A stretch of 64,000 nt of DNA from Hyperoodon ampullatus (Eukaryota; Chordata; Mammalia; Artiodactyla; Ziphiidae). Position 1 is the stretch's first letter; the number at the start of each line of letters is the position of its first letter. The stretch lies in contig OX457068.1 in NCBI GenBank assembly GCA_949752795.1, positions 53,906,516-53,970,515 on the forward strand. Reading direction: 5' to 3'. Position numbers and translations under genes: made by a program. Positions 1-11,398 of the stretch are shown here, piece after piece. The notes under the pieces are model-generated. The model worked only from the letters and a program-made list of their open reading frames with translations, was not told the DNA's origin and made no database searches.

Positions 1-265
1 CAACCCCACACATTAGCAGAGAGGCTACCTAAAAACATAATAAGGCCACAGGCACCCCAAAACACACCACCAGACGTGGACCTGTCCACCAGAAAGACAA
101 GATCGAGCTTCAACCACCAGAACACAGGCATTAGTCCCCCCCACCAGGAAGCCTACACAACCTACTGAAACAACCTTAGCCACGGGGGACAGACACCAAA
201 AACAACGGGAACTACGAATCTGCAGCCTGCAAAAAGGAGACCCCAAACACAGTAACATAAGCAAA
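1..265 (+). promoter_or_regulatory. L1 copy A 5' UTR, distal part
   Basis: This is non-coding leader upstream of the ORF1 start. It aligns by eye with the leader of copy C (shared segments around the ccccaaaacacaccaccaga block). In L1s this region carries the internal RNA polymerase II promoter, but the promoter-proximal start lies outside the window, so no promoter element can be named here. Confidence 0.75.
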
Positions 266-1180
266 ATGAGAAAGCAGAAAAACACACAGCAGGTGAAGGA
301 GCAAGATAAAAACCTACCAGACCTAACAAATGAAGAGGTAATAGGCAGTCTACCTGAAAAAGAATTCAGAATAATGATAGTAAAGCTGATCCAAGATTCT
401 ATTTCCCAGATCCAAAATCTTGGAAATAGAATAGACAATATGCAAGAAACAGTTAACAAGGACCTAGAAGAACTAAAGATGAATCAAGCATCGATTAAAA
501 ACACAATAAATGAAATGAAAAATACTCTAGATGGGATCAATAGCAGAATAACTGAGGCAGAAGAACGGATAAGTGAGGTGGAAGATAAAATAGTGGAAAT
601 AACTGATGCAGAGAAAAATAAAGAAAAAAGAATGAAAAGAACAGAGGACAGTCTCAGAGACCTCTGGGACAACATTAAACGCACCAACATTCGAATTATA
701 GGGGTTCCAGAAGAAGAAGAGAAAAAGAAAGGGACTGAGAAAATATTTGAAGAGATTATAGTTGAAAACTTCCCTAATATGGGAAAGGAAATAGTTAATC
801 AAGTCCAGGAGGCACAGAGAGTCCCATACAGAATAAATCCAAGAAGAAATACGCCAAGACACATATTAATCAAACTGTCAAAAATTAAACACAAAGAAAC
901 CATATTAAAAGCAGCAAGGGAAAAACAACAAATAACACACGAGGGAATCCCCATCAGGTTAACAGCTGATCTCTCAGCAGAAACTCTACAAGCCAGAAGG
1001 GAGTGGCAGGACATAATTAAAGTGATGAAGGAGAGAAACCTGCAACCAAGATTACTCTACCCAGCAAGGATCTCATTCAGATTTGATGGAGAAATTAAAA
1101 GGTTTACAGACAAGCAAAACCTGAGAGAGTTCAGCACCACCAAACCAGCTTTACAACAAATGCTAAAGGAACTTCTCTAG
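266..1180 (+). CDS. L1 ORF1 protein (intact), RNA-binding chaperone of the L1 particle
   Basis: This 304-residue frame has no internal stop. In L1s ORF1p forms trimers that coat the L1 RNA and act as a nucleic-acid chaperone in cytoplasmic particles with ORF2p. The sequence fits: a charged N-terminus; a heptad-rich, Asn/Glu/Ile-rich stretch at about residues 45-130 expected to form the coiled coil; an RRM-type centre starting near residue 142 (motif [10 protein letters not shown]) with a basic stretch near 189 ([15 protein letters not shown]); and a C-terminal domain from about 215 containing [12 protein letters not shown] and the [10 protein letters not shown] segment. The start ATG follows gcaaa; the matching position in copy C has lost its ATG. 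The stop TAG is at 1178-1180, 58 bases before ORF2. Length is a little below human ORF1p (338 residues). Whether it is expressed cannot be judged. Confidence 0.93.
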   Translation: MRKQKNTQQVKEQDKNLPDLTNEEVIGSLPEKEFRIMIVKLIQDSISQIQNLGNRIDNMQETVNKDLEELKMNQASIKNTINEMKNTLDGINSRITEAEERISEVEDKIVEITDAEKNKEKRMKRTEDSLRDLWDNIKRTNIRIIGVPEEEEKKKGTEKIFEEIIVENFPNMGKEIVNQVQEAQRVPYRINPRRNTPRHILIKLSKIKHKETILKAAREKQQITHEGIPIRLTADLSAETLQARREWQDIIKVMKERNLQPRLLYPARISFRFDGEIKRFTDKQNLREFSTTKPALQQMLKELL

Positions 1181-1238
1181 GCAAGAAACACAACAGAAGG
1201 ACTATAGCTACAATAACGAACCCAAAGCCATTAAGGAA

Positions 1239-4200
1239 ATGGGAATAGGAACATACATATCAATAATTACCTTAAATGTAAATGGACTAAATGCTCCCAC
1301 CAAAAGACACAGAGTGGCTGAATGGATACAAAAACAAGACCCATATATATGCTGTCTACAAGAGACCCACTTCAGACCTAGAGACACATACAGATTGAAA
1401 GTAAGGGGATGGAAAAAGATACTCCATGCAAATGGAAATCAAAAGAAAGCTGGAGTAGCAATTCTTATATCAGACAAAATAGACTTTAAAATAAAGACTA
1501 TTAGAAGAGACAAAGAAGGACACTACATAACGATAAAGGGATCGATCCAAGAAGAAGATATAACAATTGTAAATATTTATGCACCCAACATAGGAGCACC
1601 TCAATACATAAGGCAAATACTAACAGCCATAAAAGGAGAAATCGACAGTAACACAATCATAGTAGGGGACTTTATCACCCCACTTTCACCAATGGACAGA
1701 TCATCCAAAATGAAAATAAATAAGGAAACACAAGCTTTAAATGATACATTAAATAAGATGGACTTAATTGATATTTATAGGACATTCCACCCAAAAACAA
1801 CAGAATACACATTTTTCTCAAGTGCTCATGGAACATTCTCCAGGATAGATCATATCTTGGGTCACAAATCAAGCCTTGGTAAATTTAAGAAAATTGAAAT
1901 TGTATCAAGTATCTTTTCCGACCACAATGCTATGAGACTAGACATCAATTACAGGAAAAGATCTGTAAAAAATACAAACACATGGAGGCTAAACAATACA
2001 CTACTCAATAACGAAGTGATCACTGAAGAAATCAAAGAGGAAATTAAGAAATACTTAGAAACAAATGACAATGGAGACACGACGACCCAAAACCTATGGG
2101 ACGCAGCAAAAGCAGTTCTAAGGGGGAAGTTTATAGCAATACAATCCCACCTTAAGAAACAGGAAACATTTCGAGTAAACAACCTGACTCTGCACCTAAA
2201 GCAATTAGAGAAAGAAGAACAAAAAACCCCCAAAGTTAGCAGAAGGAAAGAAATCATAAAGATCAGATCAGAAATAAATGAAAAAGAAATGAAGGAAACG
2301 ATAGCAAAGATCAACCAAACTAAAAGCTGTTTATCTTTGAGAAGATAAACAAAATTGACAAACCATTAGCCAGACTCATCAAGAAAAGAAGGGAGAAGAC
2401 TCAAATCAGTAGAATTAGAAATGAAAAAGGAGAAGTAACAACTGACACTGCAGAAATACAAAAGATCATGAGAGATTACTATAAGCAACTCTATGCCAAT
2501 AAAATGGACAACTTGGAAGAAATGGACAAATTCTTAGAAATGCACAACCTACCAAGACTGACTCAGGAAGAAATAGAAAATATGAATAGACCAATCACAA
2601 GCACTGAAATTGAAACTGTGATTAAAAATCTTCCATCAAACAAAAGCCCAGGACCAGATGGCTTCACAGGCGAATTCTATCAAACATTTAGAGAAGAGCT
2701 AACACCCATCCTTCTCAAACTCTTCCAAACAATATCAGAGGAAGGAACACTCCCAAACTCATTCTACGAGGCCACCATCACCTTGATACCAAAACCAGGC
2801 AAGGATGTCACAAAGAAAGAAAACTACAGGCCAATATCACTGATGAACATAGATGCAAAAATCCTCAACAAAATACTAGCAAACAGAATCCAACAGCACA
2901 TTAAAAGGATCATACACCATGATCAAGTGGGGTTTATTCCAGGAATGCAAGGATTCTTCAATATACGCAAATCAATCAATGTGATACACCATATTAACAA
3001 GTTGAAGGAGAAAAACCATATGATCATCTCAATAGATGCAGAGAAAGCTTTCGACAAAATTCAACACCCATTTATGATAAAAACTCTGCAGAAAGTAGGC
3101 ATAGAGGGAACTTTCCTCAACATAATAAAGGCCATATATGACAAACCCACAGCCAACATTGTCCTCAATGGTGAAAAACTGAAACCATTTCCACTAAGAT
3201 CAGGAACAAGACAAGGCTGCCCACTCTCACCACTCTTATTCAACCTAGTTTTGGAAGTTTTAGCCACAGCAATCAGAGAAGAAAAGGAAATAAAAGGAAT
3301 CCAAATTGGAAAAGAAGAAGTAAAGCTGTCACTGTTTGCAGATGACATGATACTATACATAGAGAATCCTAAAGATGCTACCGAAAAACTACTAGAGCTA
3401 ATCAATGAATTTGGTAAAGTAGCAGGATACAAAATTAATGCACAGAAATCTCTGGCATTCCTGTACACTAATGATGAAAAATCTGAAAATGAAATCAAGA
3501 AAACACTCCCATTTACCATTGCAACAAAAAGAATAAAATATCTAGGAATAAACCTACCTAAGGAGACAAAAGACCTGTATGCAGAAAATTATAAGATACT
3601 GATGAAAGAAATTAAAGATGATATAAATAGATGGAGAGATATACCATGCTCCTGGATTGGAAGAATCAATATTGTGAAAATGACTCTACTACCCAAAGCA
3701 ATCTACAGATTCAATGCAATCCCTATCAAACTACCACTGGCATTTTTCACAGAAGTAGAACAAAAAATTTCACAATTTGTAGGGCAAAACAAAAGACCCC
3801 GAATAGCCAAAGCAATCTTGAGAACGAAAAACGGAGCTGGAGGAATCAGGCTGCCTGACTTCAGACTATACTACAAAGCTACAGTAATTAAGACAGTGTG
3901 GTACTGGCATAAAAACAGAAAGATAGATCAGTGGATCAGGATAGAAAGCCCAGAGATAAACCCACGCACATATGGCCAACTTATCTTTGATAAAGGAGGC
4001 AGGAATGTACAGTGGAGAAAGGACAGCCTCTTCAATAAGTGATGCTGGGAAAACTGGACAGGGACATGTAAAAGTATGAGATTAGATCATTCCCTAACAC
4101 CATACACAAAAATAAGCTCAAAATGGATTAAAGACCTAAATGTAAGGCCAGAAACTATCAAACTCTTAGAGGAAAACATAGGTAGAACACTCTATGACAT

Positions 4201-5059
4201 AAATCACAGCAAGATCCTTTTGGACCCACCTCCTAGAGAAATGGAAATAAAAACAAAGATAAACAAATGGGACCTAATAAAACTTCAAAGCTTTTGCACA
4301 GCAAAGGAAACCATAAACAAGACCAAAAGACAACCCTCAGAATGGGAGAAAATATTTGCAAATGAAGCAACTGACAAAGGATTAATCTCCAAAATTTATA
4401 AACAGCTCATGCAGCTCAATAGCAAAAAAACAAACAACCCAATCCAAAAATGGGCAGAAGACTTAAATAGGCATTTCTCCAAAGAAGATATACAGACTGC
4501 CAACAAACACATGAAAGAATGCTCAACATCATTAATCATTAGAGAAATGCAAATCAAAACTACAATGAGATATCATCTCACACCAGTCAGAATGGCCATC
4601 ATCAAGAAATCTAGAAACAATAAATGCTGGAGAGGGTGTGGAGAAAAGGGAACACTCTTGCACTGCTGGTGGGAATGTGAATTGGTACAGCCACTATGGA
4701 GAACAGTATGGAGGTTCCTTAAAAAACTAAAAATAGAACTACCATATGACCCAGCAATCCCACTACTAGGCATATACCCTGAGAAAACCATAATTCAAAA
4801 AGAGACATGTACCAAAATGTTCATTGCAGCTCTATTCACAATAGCCCGGAGCTGGAAACAACCTAAGTGTCCATCATCGGATGAATGGATAAAGAAGATG
4901 TGGCACATATATACAATGGAATATTACTCAGCCATAAAAAGAAACGAAACTGAGCTGTTTGTAATGAGGTGGATAGACCTAGAGTCTGTCATACAGAGTG
5001 AAGTAAGTCAGAAAGAGAAAGACAAATACCGTATGCTAACACATATATATGGAATTTAA
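1239..5059 (+). pseudogene. L1 ORF2 (endonuclease-reverse transcriptase), broken by one frameshift and one stop
   Basis: ORF2p nicks target DNA and reverse-transcribes L1 RNA. Three open blocks remain. 1239-2348 carries the AP-type endonuclease (LNVNGLN, QETHF, IDHILG and SDH motifs). The block with its first ATG at 2468, open from about 2330 and ending at 4042, carries the reverse transcriptase with catalytic FADD at 3335-3346 (about residue 699). 4076-5059 carries the C-terminal Cys/His-rich segment (CWRGCGEKG at about 4625, then HCWWEC). The first break is a net 2-base gain near 2328-2336, where other copies read as [10 protein letters not shown]. The second is a TGA at 4040-4042, after which the same frame continues. 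A third, silent-to-frame lesion is Ile at residue 146 (codon 1674-1676), where the endonuclease active-site motif GDFN should have Asn. Total length is close to the usual 1275 residues. Confidence 0.93.
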
Positions 5060-5393
5060 AAAAAAAAAAATGTCATGAAGAACCTAGGGGTAAAACGGGA
5101 ATAAAGACACAGACCTACTTGAGAATGGACTTGAGGATATGGGGAAGGGGAAGGGTAAGCTGTGACAAAGGGAAAGAGAGGCATGGACATATATACACTA
5201 CCAAACGTAAGGTAGATAGATAGTGGGAAGCAGCCGCAGAGCACAGGGAGATCAGCTCGGTGCTTTGTGACCGCCTGGAGGGGTGGGATGGGGAGGGTGG
5301 GAGGGAGGGAGATGCATGAGGGAGGGGATGTGGGAACAGATGTATATGTATGACTGATTCACTTTGTTATAAAGCAGAAACTAATAAAAAAAA
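5060..5393 (+). other. L1 copy A 3' UTR with G-rich tract and A tail
   Basis: The non-coding tail after ORF2 contains seven runs of three or more G's at 5280-5309, a guanine-rich polypurine tract typical of L1 3' UTRs and able in principle to form a G-quadruplex. It ends near an AATAAA overlap (aaactaataaa, about 5378-5388) followed by A's. Copies C and D carry about 45 more bases before their tails (the attatactccaataaagatg block), so A ends earlier. Confidence 0.85.
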
Positions 5394-5394
5394 A

Positions 5395-8300
5395 ATAGTG
5401 AGCTGCATGTGCTGTTTTTGTATTTTGGAGATTAATCCTTTGTCCATTGATTCATTTGCAAATGTTTTCTCCCATTCTCTGTGTTGTATTTTCGTCTTGC
5501 TTATGGTTTCCTTTGTTGTGCAAAAGCTTTTAAGTTTCATCAGGTCTCATTTGTTTATATTTGATTTTATTTCCATTACTCTAGGAGGTGGATCAAAAAA
5601 GATCTTGCTGTGATTTATGTCAAAGAATGTTCTTCCTATGCTTTCCTTTAAGAGTTTTATAGTGTCCGCTCTTACATTTGTGTCTCTAATCCATTTTGTG
5701 TTTATTTTTGTGTATGGTGTTAAGGAGTGTTCTAATTTCATTCTTTTACATGTAGCTGTCCAGTTTTCCCAGCACAACTTATTGAAGAGGTTGTCTTTTC
5801 TCCATTGTATATCCTTGCCTACTTTGTCATAGATTACTTGACCATAGGTGTGTGGGTTTACCTCTAGGCTTTCTATCTTTTTCCATTGATCTATGATTCT
5901 TTTTTTGTGCCACTCCCATCTTGTCTTGATTACTGTAGCTTTATAGTATAATCTGAAATCAGGGACTCTGATTCCTCCAGCTCCATTTTTAGCCCTCAAG
6001 ACTGCTTTGGCTATTCGGGGCCTTTTCTGTCTCCAAAGAAATTTTAAGATTTTTTGTTCTAGTTCTGTAAAAAATGGCACAGCATTTGATAGGAATTGAA
6101 TTGAATCTGTAGATTGCTTTGGGTAGAATAGTCACTTTCATAATATTGATTCTTCCAATCAAAGAACATGGTATATCTCTCCAACTGTTGGTATCATCTT
6201 TAATTTCTTTCAATAGTGTCTTATAGTTTTCTGCATAGAGATCTTTTTTTTTCCCTAGGTAAGTTTATTCCTAGGTATTTTATTCTTTTTGTTGCAATGG
6301 TAAATGCGAGTGTTTCCTTAAATTCTCTTTCATATTTTTCATCAATAGTGTATAGGAATGCAAGAGATTTCTGTGCATTAATTTTGTATGCTGCTACTTT
6401 ACCAACTTCATTCATTAGCTCTAGTAGTTTTCTGGTGGCATCTTTAGGATTCTCTATGTATACTATCATGTCATCTGCAAACAGTGACAGTTTTACTTCT
6501 TCATTTCCAATTTGTATTCCTTTTATCTCTTTTTCTTCTTGATTGCCATGGCTAGGACTCCAAAAACTATGTTGAATAATAGTGGCGAGAGTGGACATCC
6601 TTGCCTTGTTCCTGATCTTAGACGAAATGCTTTCACTTTTTTACCATTGTGAATGATGTTTGCTGTGGGTTTGTTGTATATGGCCTTTATTACATTGAGG
6701 TAGGTTCCCTCTACGCCCACTTTCTGGAGAGTGTTTACCATAAATTGGTGTCGAATTTTATCAAAAACTTTTTCTGCATCTGTTGAGATGATCATATGAT
6801 TTTTATTCTTCAATTTGTTACTATGGTGTATCACATAGATTGATTTGCATATATTTAAGAATCATTGCATCCCTGGGATAAATCCCACTTGATCATGATG
6901 TTTAATCCTTTTAATGTGTTATTGGATTCTGTTTGCTAGCATTTTGTTGAGGACTTTTGCATCTGTATTCATCAGTGATATTGGTCTGTAGCTTTCTTTC
7001 TTTGTGACATCTTTGTCTGGTTTTGGTATCAGGGTGATGGTGGCCTCATAGAATGAGTTTGGGAATATTCCTTCCTCCAGAATTTTTTGGAAGAGTTTGA
7101 GAAGGATGGGTGTTAGCTTTTCTCTCAATGTTTGATAGAATTCACCTGTGAAGCCACCTGGTCCTGGACTTTTGTTTTTTGGAAGATTTTTAATCACAGT
7201 TTAAATATCATTACTTGTGATTTGTCTGTTCATATTTTCTATTTCTTCCTGTTTCAGTCTCAGAAGGTTATACCTTTCTAAAAATTTGTTCATTTCTTCC
7301 AGGTTGTGCATTTCATTGGCATAGAGTTGCTTGTAGTACTCTCTTAGGTTTCTTTGTATTTCTGTGGTGTCTGTTGTAACTTCTCCTTTTTCAGTTCTAA
7401 TTTTATTTATTTGAGTCCTCTCCCTCTTTTTCTTAATGAGTCTGGCTAATGGTTTATCAATTTTGTTTATCTTCTCAAAGAACCAGCTTTTAGTTTTATT
7501 GATCTTAGCTATTGTTTTCTTTGTTTTTATTTCATTTATTTCTGCTCTGATCTTTATGATTTCTTTTCTTCTGCTAACCTTGGGTTTTGTTTGTTCTTCT
7601 TTCTTCAGTTCCTTCAGGTGTAAATTAGATTGTTTATTTGAAATTTTTCTTGTTTCTTGAGGTAGGCTTGCATAGCTATAAACTTCCCTCTTAGATGTCT
7701 TCTTGCATCCCATAGGTTTTGGATCACCGTGTTTTCATTGTCATTTGTCTCTAGGTATTTTTTGATTTCCTCTTTGATTTCTTCAGTGATCTCTTGGTTA
7801 TCTAGCAATGTACTGTTTAGCTTCCATTTGTTTGTATTTTTTATGTTTTTTTCATTGTAATTGATTTCTTATATCATAACATTGTGGTCTGAAAATCTGC
7901 TAGATATTATTTCAATTTTCCTACATTTACTGAGGCTTGATTTGTGACCCAAGATATGATCTGTGCTGGAGAATATTCCATGCACACTTGAAAAGAAAGT
8001 GTAATCTGCAGTTTTTGGATGGAATGTCCTATAAATATCAGTTAAATCTATCTGATCTATTGTGTCATTTAAAGCTTCTGTTTCCTTATTTATTTTCAAT
8101 TTGGATGATCTGTCCATTGGTGTAAGTGAGGTATTAAAATCCCCCACTATTATTGTGTTACTGTTGATTTGCTATTTTATAGCTGTTAGCTTATGTAATG
8201 TGGTGCTCCTATGTTGGGTGCATATATATTTATAATTGTTATATCTTCTTCTTGGATTGATCTCTTGATCATTATGTAGTGTCCTTCCTTGTCTCTTGTA

Positions 8301-8563
8301 ACATTTTTTATTTTAAAGTCTATTCCATCTGATATGAGTATTGCTACTCCAGCTTTCTTTTGATTTCCATTTGCATGGAATATCGTTTTCCATCCCTTCA
8401 CTTTCAGTCTGTATGTGTCCTTAGGTCTGAAGTGTGTCTCTTGTAGACAACATATATATGGGTCTTGTTTTTGTATCCATTCAGCAAGCCTGTGTCTTTT
8501 GGTTAGAGCATCTAATCCATTCACGTTTAAGGTAATTATCAATATGTATGTTCCTATGACCAT
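5395..8563 (-). pseudogene. L1 copy B ORF2 remnant
   Basis: Minus-strand pieces in order: endonuclease N-terminus (8563-8186, with LNVNGLD and QETHF), endonuclease middle (8147-7869, retaining the active-site Asn in GDFNTSL, then DHILGHKSS), linker (7808-7201), fingers/palm (7197-6523, with [10 protein letters not shown] and [16 protein letters not shown]), FADD motif (6598-6221) and thumb/connection (6213-5547). At least eight frameshifts or stops separate these blocks, so no functional protein is possible. The C-terminal Cys-rich region is missing. Confidence 0.9.
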
Positions 8564-8621
8564 TTTCTTAATTGTTTTGGGTTTGTTTTTGTAGGTTCTT
8601 TTCTTTTCTTGTGTTTCCCAC

Positions 8622-9527
8622 TTAGTGAAATTCCTTTAGCATTTACTGTAAAGCTGGTTTGGTGGTGCTGAATTCTCTCAGCTTTTGCTTGTCTGTAAAG
8701 CTTTTGAGTTTTCCATTGTATCTGTATGAGATCCTTGCCTGGTAGAGTAATCTTGGTTGTAGGTTCTTCCATTTAATCACTTTAAGTATATCATACTACC
8801 CCCTTCTGGCTTGTAGAGTTTCTGCTGAGAAATCAGATGTTAACCTTATGGGAGTTCCCTTGTATGTTATTTGTCATTTTTCCCTTGTTGTTTTCAATAA
8901 TTTTTCTTTCTCTCTAATTTTGGCCAATTTGATTACTATTTTTCTCAGTGTGTTTCTCATTGGGTTTATACTGTATGGGACTCTCTGCACTTCCTGGACT
9001 TGGGTGGCTATTTCCTTTCCTATATTAGGGAAGTTTTCAACTATAATCTCTTCAAATATTTTCTCTGTTCCTTTCTCTCTCTCTTCTCCTTCTGGGACCC
9101 CTATAATGTGAATGTTGATGTGTTTAATGTTGTCCCAGAGGTCTCTTAAGCTGTCTTCATTTCTTTTCATTCTTTTTTCTTTATTCTCTTCTGCAGCAGT
9201 GAATTCCACCATTCTGTCTTTCAGGTCTCTTATCTGTTCTTCTGCCTGAGTTATTCTGCTATTCATTCCTTCTAGTGTAGTTTTCATTTCAGTTATTGAA
9301 TCATTCATCTCTGTTTGTTTGTTCTTTCATTTTTCTCGGTCTTTGTTAAACATTTATTGTAGCTTCTTGATCTTTGCCTCCATTCTTTTTCTGAGGTCTT
9401 GTATCATCTTCACTATCATTATTCTGAAATCTTTTTCTGGAAGGTTGCCTATCTCCACTTCATTTTGTTGTTTTTCTGCGGTTTTATCTTGTTCCTTCAT
9501 CTTGTACATAGCCCTCTGACTTTTCAT
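8622..9527 (-). pseudogene. L1 copy B ORF1 remnant
   Basis: The longest open piece (9308-8874, minus) matches copy A ORF1 from the coiled coil (ITEMKTTLEG) through the RRM start (IIGVPEGEE). It is broken before the C-terminal domain, which continues in other frames to about 8622. The N-terminal part is recognisable near 9503 (MKEQDK-like) but in disrupted frame. End points are set by alignment to copy A and are approximate. Confidence 0.8.
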
Positions 9528-10864
9528 ATTGTCTATCTTTCTGTGAATGTGGTTTTTATTCCACAGGCTGCTGGATTGTAGTTCTTCTTTCTTCTGCTGT
9601 GTGCCCTCTGGTGGATGTGACTATCTAAGAGGCTTTTGCAGGTTTCCTGATGGGAGGGACTGGTCAGTTTCACACTATTCTTGAGTTGCTTCAGTAATGC
9701 TTACTTAGAACTTCTATTACAACTTTCTTTTATATTATCTATATTCTCTTTGCTTTATTTTACATTGCTCAATATTTGTTCATATCTTGAGACTTGTTTT
9801 CCTTTATCTTGAGACTTTAATTCTGATTTCTTTTTATTTGGTCACATTTTTTAAAGCATTTCCTCATTTATGGTACCACTGAGATGGTACTGTATCTGGG
9901 TATAAAATGCCTTTATTTTGTCCAGAATTCTTGATTCTCAATTTCTTCAAAGTCTCCTCATTGATTTTAACTTTCAGCTAGATTTGGAAACCAGTTCTAA
10001 ATCCTTTGACTAATAGCACAGTTACAGATCTCATGTGCTAACATTCACCTAAGAATAAATCACTACTCTCCTTTTTCCTTCTCATTTAGGTTGCTGTTGA
10101 TAGTTCATTAAAGGCTGAAATTTTAAATCCAATGACCATCTATATTTTTCTTAGGCATGTGTTGAATGTTGTGTAGATTGCAAATCATCTCTGACAATGT
10201 GTTAATATTGTTCCTATAACTATATAGTGAAACTCTTGAGAACGGGGGTTGTGCCCTCCCACTGTGGCTGGTACTATGGCTTATAAAGTGTGTGAATTCC
10301 TTGGAATTCAGAAAGTTAATATGGAAGTGCATTGAGTAGATCTCACCTATCACATTGTTACAGAACAGAGGTACCTGTTATCTCCCAGAAAGGGGCCAAT
10401 TGGAGTAATCCAGTTATTCTAGTCTCCTTCTTATTCTAATCTCCAAGGCAATATTTGTACCAATGGCTGAACCAAGAGTCAACATTTTCCATGATGAGCA
10501 TATGCCTGTTGGATGGTCATTCATAGAGAGGGGTTGGAAAGAAGGTCCTTCCATGTGCAGACTCAAAATAAAAATGTTGACAGTGCCATCTTTAAGAAAG
10601 CAAATGGGACTCAAATTGAGCTGTTAAATGTATAATATTGGTCCAGGTTTCAACAAGCTGGATCAATTCCTTGTTTTAATACTCACTTTTCGGATTGTGT
10701 TGTTGTGCTGGGTAACTATTTTTTTTAATGTTATAATTATATAAGCAATAACTAAACAAGATCATCCTGAAAAGGTTCTAAACTTTATGGGCATGACTAA
10801 AGTCCTTCTAATCTCTACAAAGACCTCATTTCCCTCCAATATAACCACTGTTGCTATGAATGTA

Positions 10865-11000
10865 TATCCTTCCACCTCTAAGACCTTGGGCAGGTTACTT
10901 AGCTTCTCCAAATTTAGCTTCTCACGGGTACACGCAGAAGCTGTGTTCTGCATCTGTGTCCCATGCTTCTGAGAGATGTAAATGAGATAACTAACTTATA
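10865..11000 (+). repeat. MIR SINE fragment (degraded)
   Basis: The order gaccttgggcaggttactt, then cttctccaaattt, then gagatgtaaatgagataact resembles the centre of MIR. An insertion or divergence separates the two halves. Confidence 0.45.
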
Positions 11001-11144
11001 CAAGAGTTTTGATAATTCCATAAAAATGTAAATGTATTGTAATATGGATGAATATTAATGAGATTTATAAATATAAGATACAGTGAAATATACATAAACA
11101 ATTGAAATAATTTTAAATTATTAAAAATTTATAAAATAAATTTC

Positions 11145-11235
11145 AGTCCTAGTTTAAACTCCTTGAGGGTAAGGACATTATAGCAACATTTTTAGAACTC
11201 AGCATCATAGGAAATATATGATTGTTCGAAACTTA
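11145..11235 (+). repeat. L2 3'-end-like fragment
   Basis: The stretch aactccttgagggtaaggac and the following 50 bases resemble the conserved L2 3' end. It is short and diverged. Confidence 0.4.
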
Positions 11236-11398
11236 AGTACTCTGTGATTAATTATCTGTTTTAATTTTTTTACTCTAACATCTCACTAATACATTTATAT
11301 AATTTCCAGTTCCTGATCTTTAGGGGATGATTAGGACTGAACCTAAGAAAGAAACATAACTTTTGCATAAACAATATATATTAATTTATTAGAGCTGT

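Larger units (their letters stand above)
1..5393 (+). mobile_element. LINE-1 retrotransposon, copy A (young; 5' end outside window)
   Basis: This L1 shows the standard order: 5' UTR, ORF1, short spacer, ORF2, 3' UTR and A tail. The first 265 bases match the end of the 5' UTR seen in copy C (near 26020-26283), so about 390 bases of 5' end probably lie outside the window. ORF1 is intact. ORF2 has only two reading-frame lesions over 3.8 kb, which suggests the copy is younger than B, C or D. The 3' UTR has a strong G-rich tract and ends in about 10 A's at 5393. Immediately downstream the sequence becomes minus-strand L1 (copy B), so A probably inserted into B. The 5' target duplication cannot be seen, so full length is inferred. 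It moves by target-primed reverse transcription using its own ORF1 and ORF2 proteins. Confidence 0.95.
5395..9670 (-). mobile_element. LINE-1 retrotransposon, copy B (older, minus strand, 3' end cut off at 5395)
   Basis: Read on the minus strand, this runs from a leader remnant (about 9670-9528) through ORF1 and ORF2 to a point equal to about 4410 of copy A. The last 650 bases of ORF2 and the whole 3' UTR are absent. The break falls exactly where copy A's tail ends, so the missing part probably lies upstream of the window, separated by the insertion of A. Frames are interrupted many times, so this copy is clearly older than A. Confidence 0.92.
9671..11396. other. Intergenic, no gene seen
   Basis: AT-rich low-copy sequence. 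I see only a faint MIR-like stretch (about 10865-11000) and a short L2-tail-like stretch (about 11145-11235), entered separately. Frames such as 10787-10972 are short, lack domain features and are likely chance. Confidence 0.6.

Noticed and set aside
25..459. 144-codon minus-strand open frame at the start of the window
   Set aside because: It is the antisense of the L1 leader and ORF1; its counterpart appears in the antisense of copy C (26064-26441), so it follows the repeat and not a gene.
3061..3519. 152-codon minus-strand frame inside copy A ORF2
   Set aside because: A shadow of the reverse transcriptase frame; similar shadows occur antisense to copies B, C and D.
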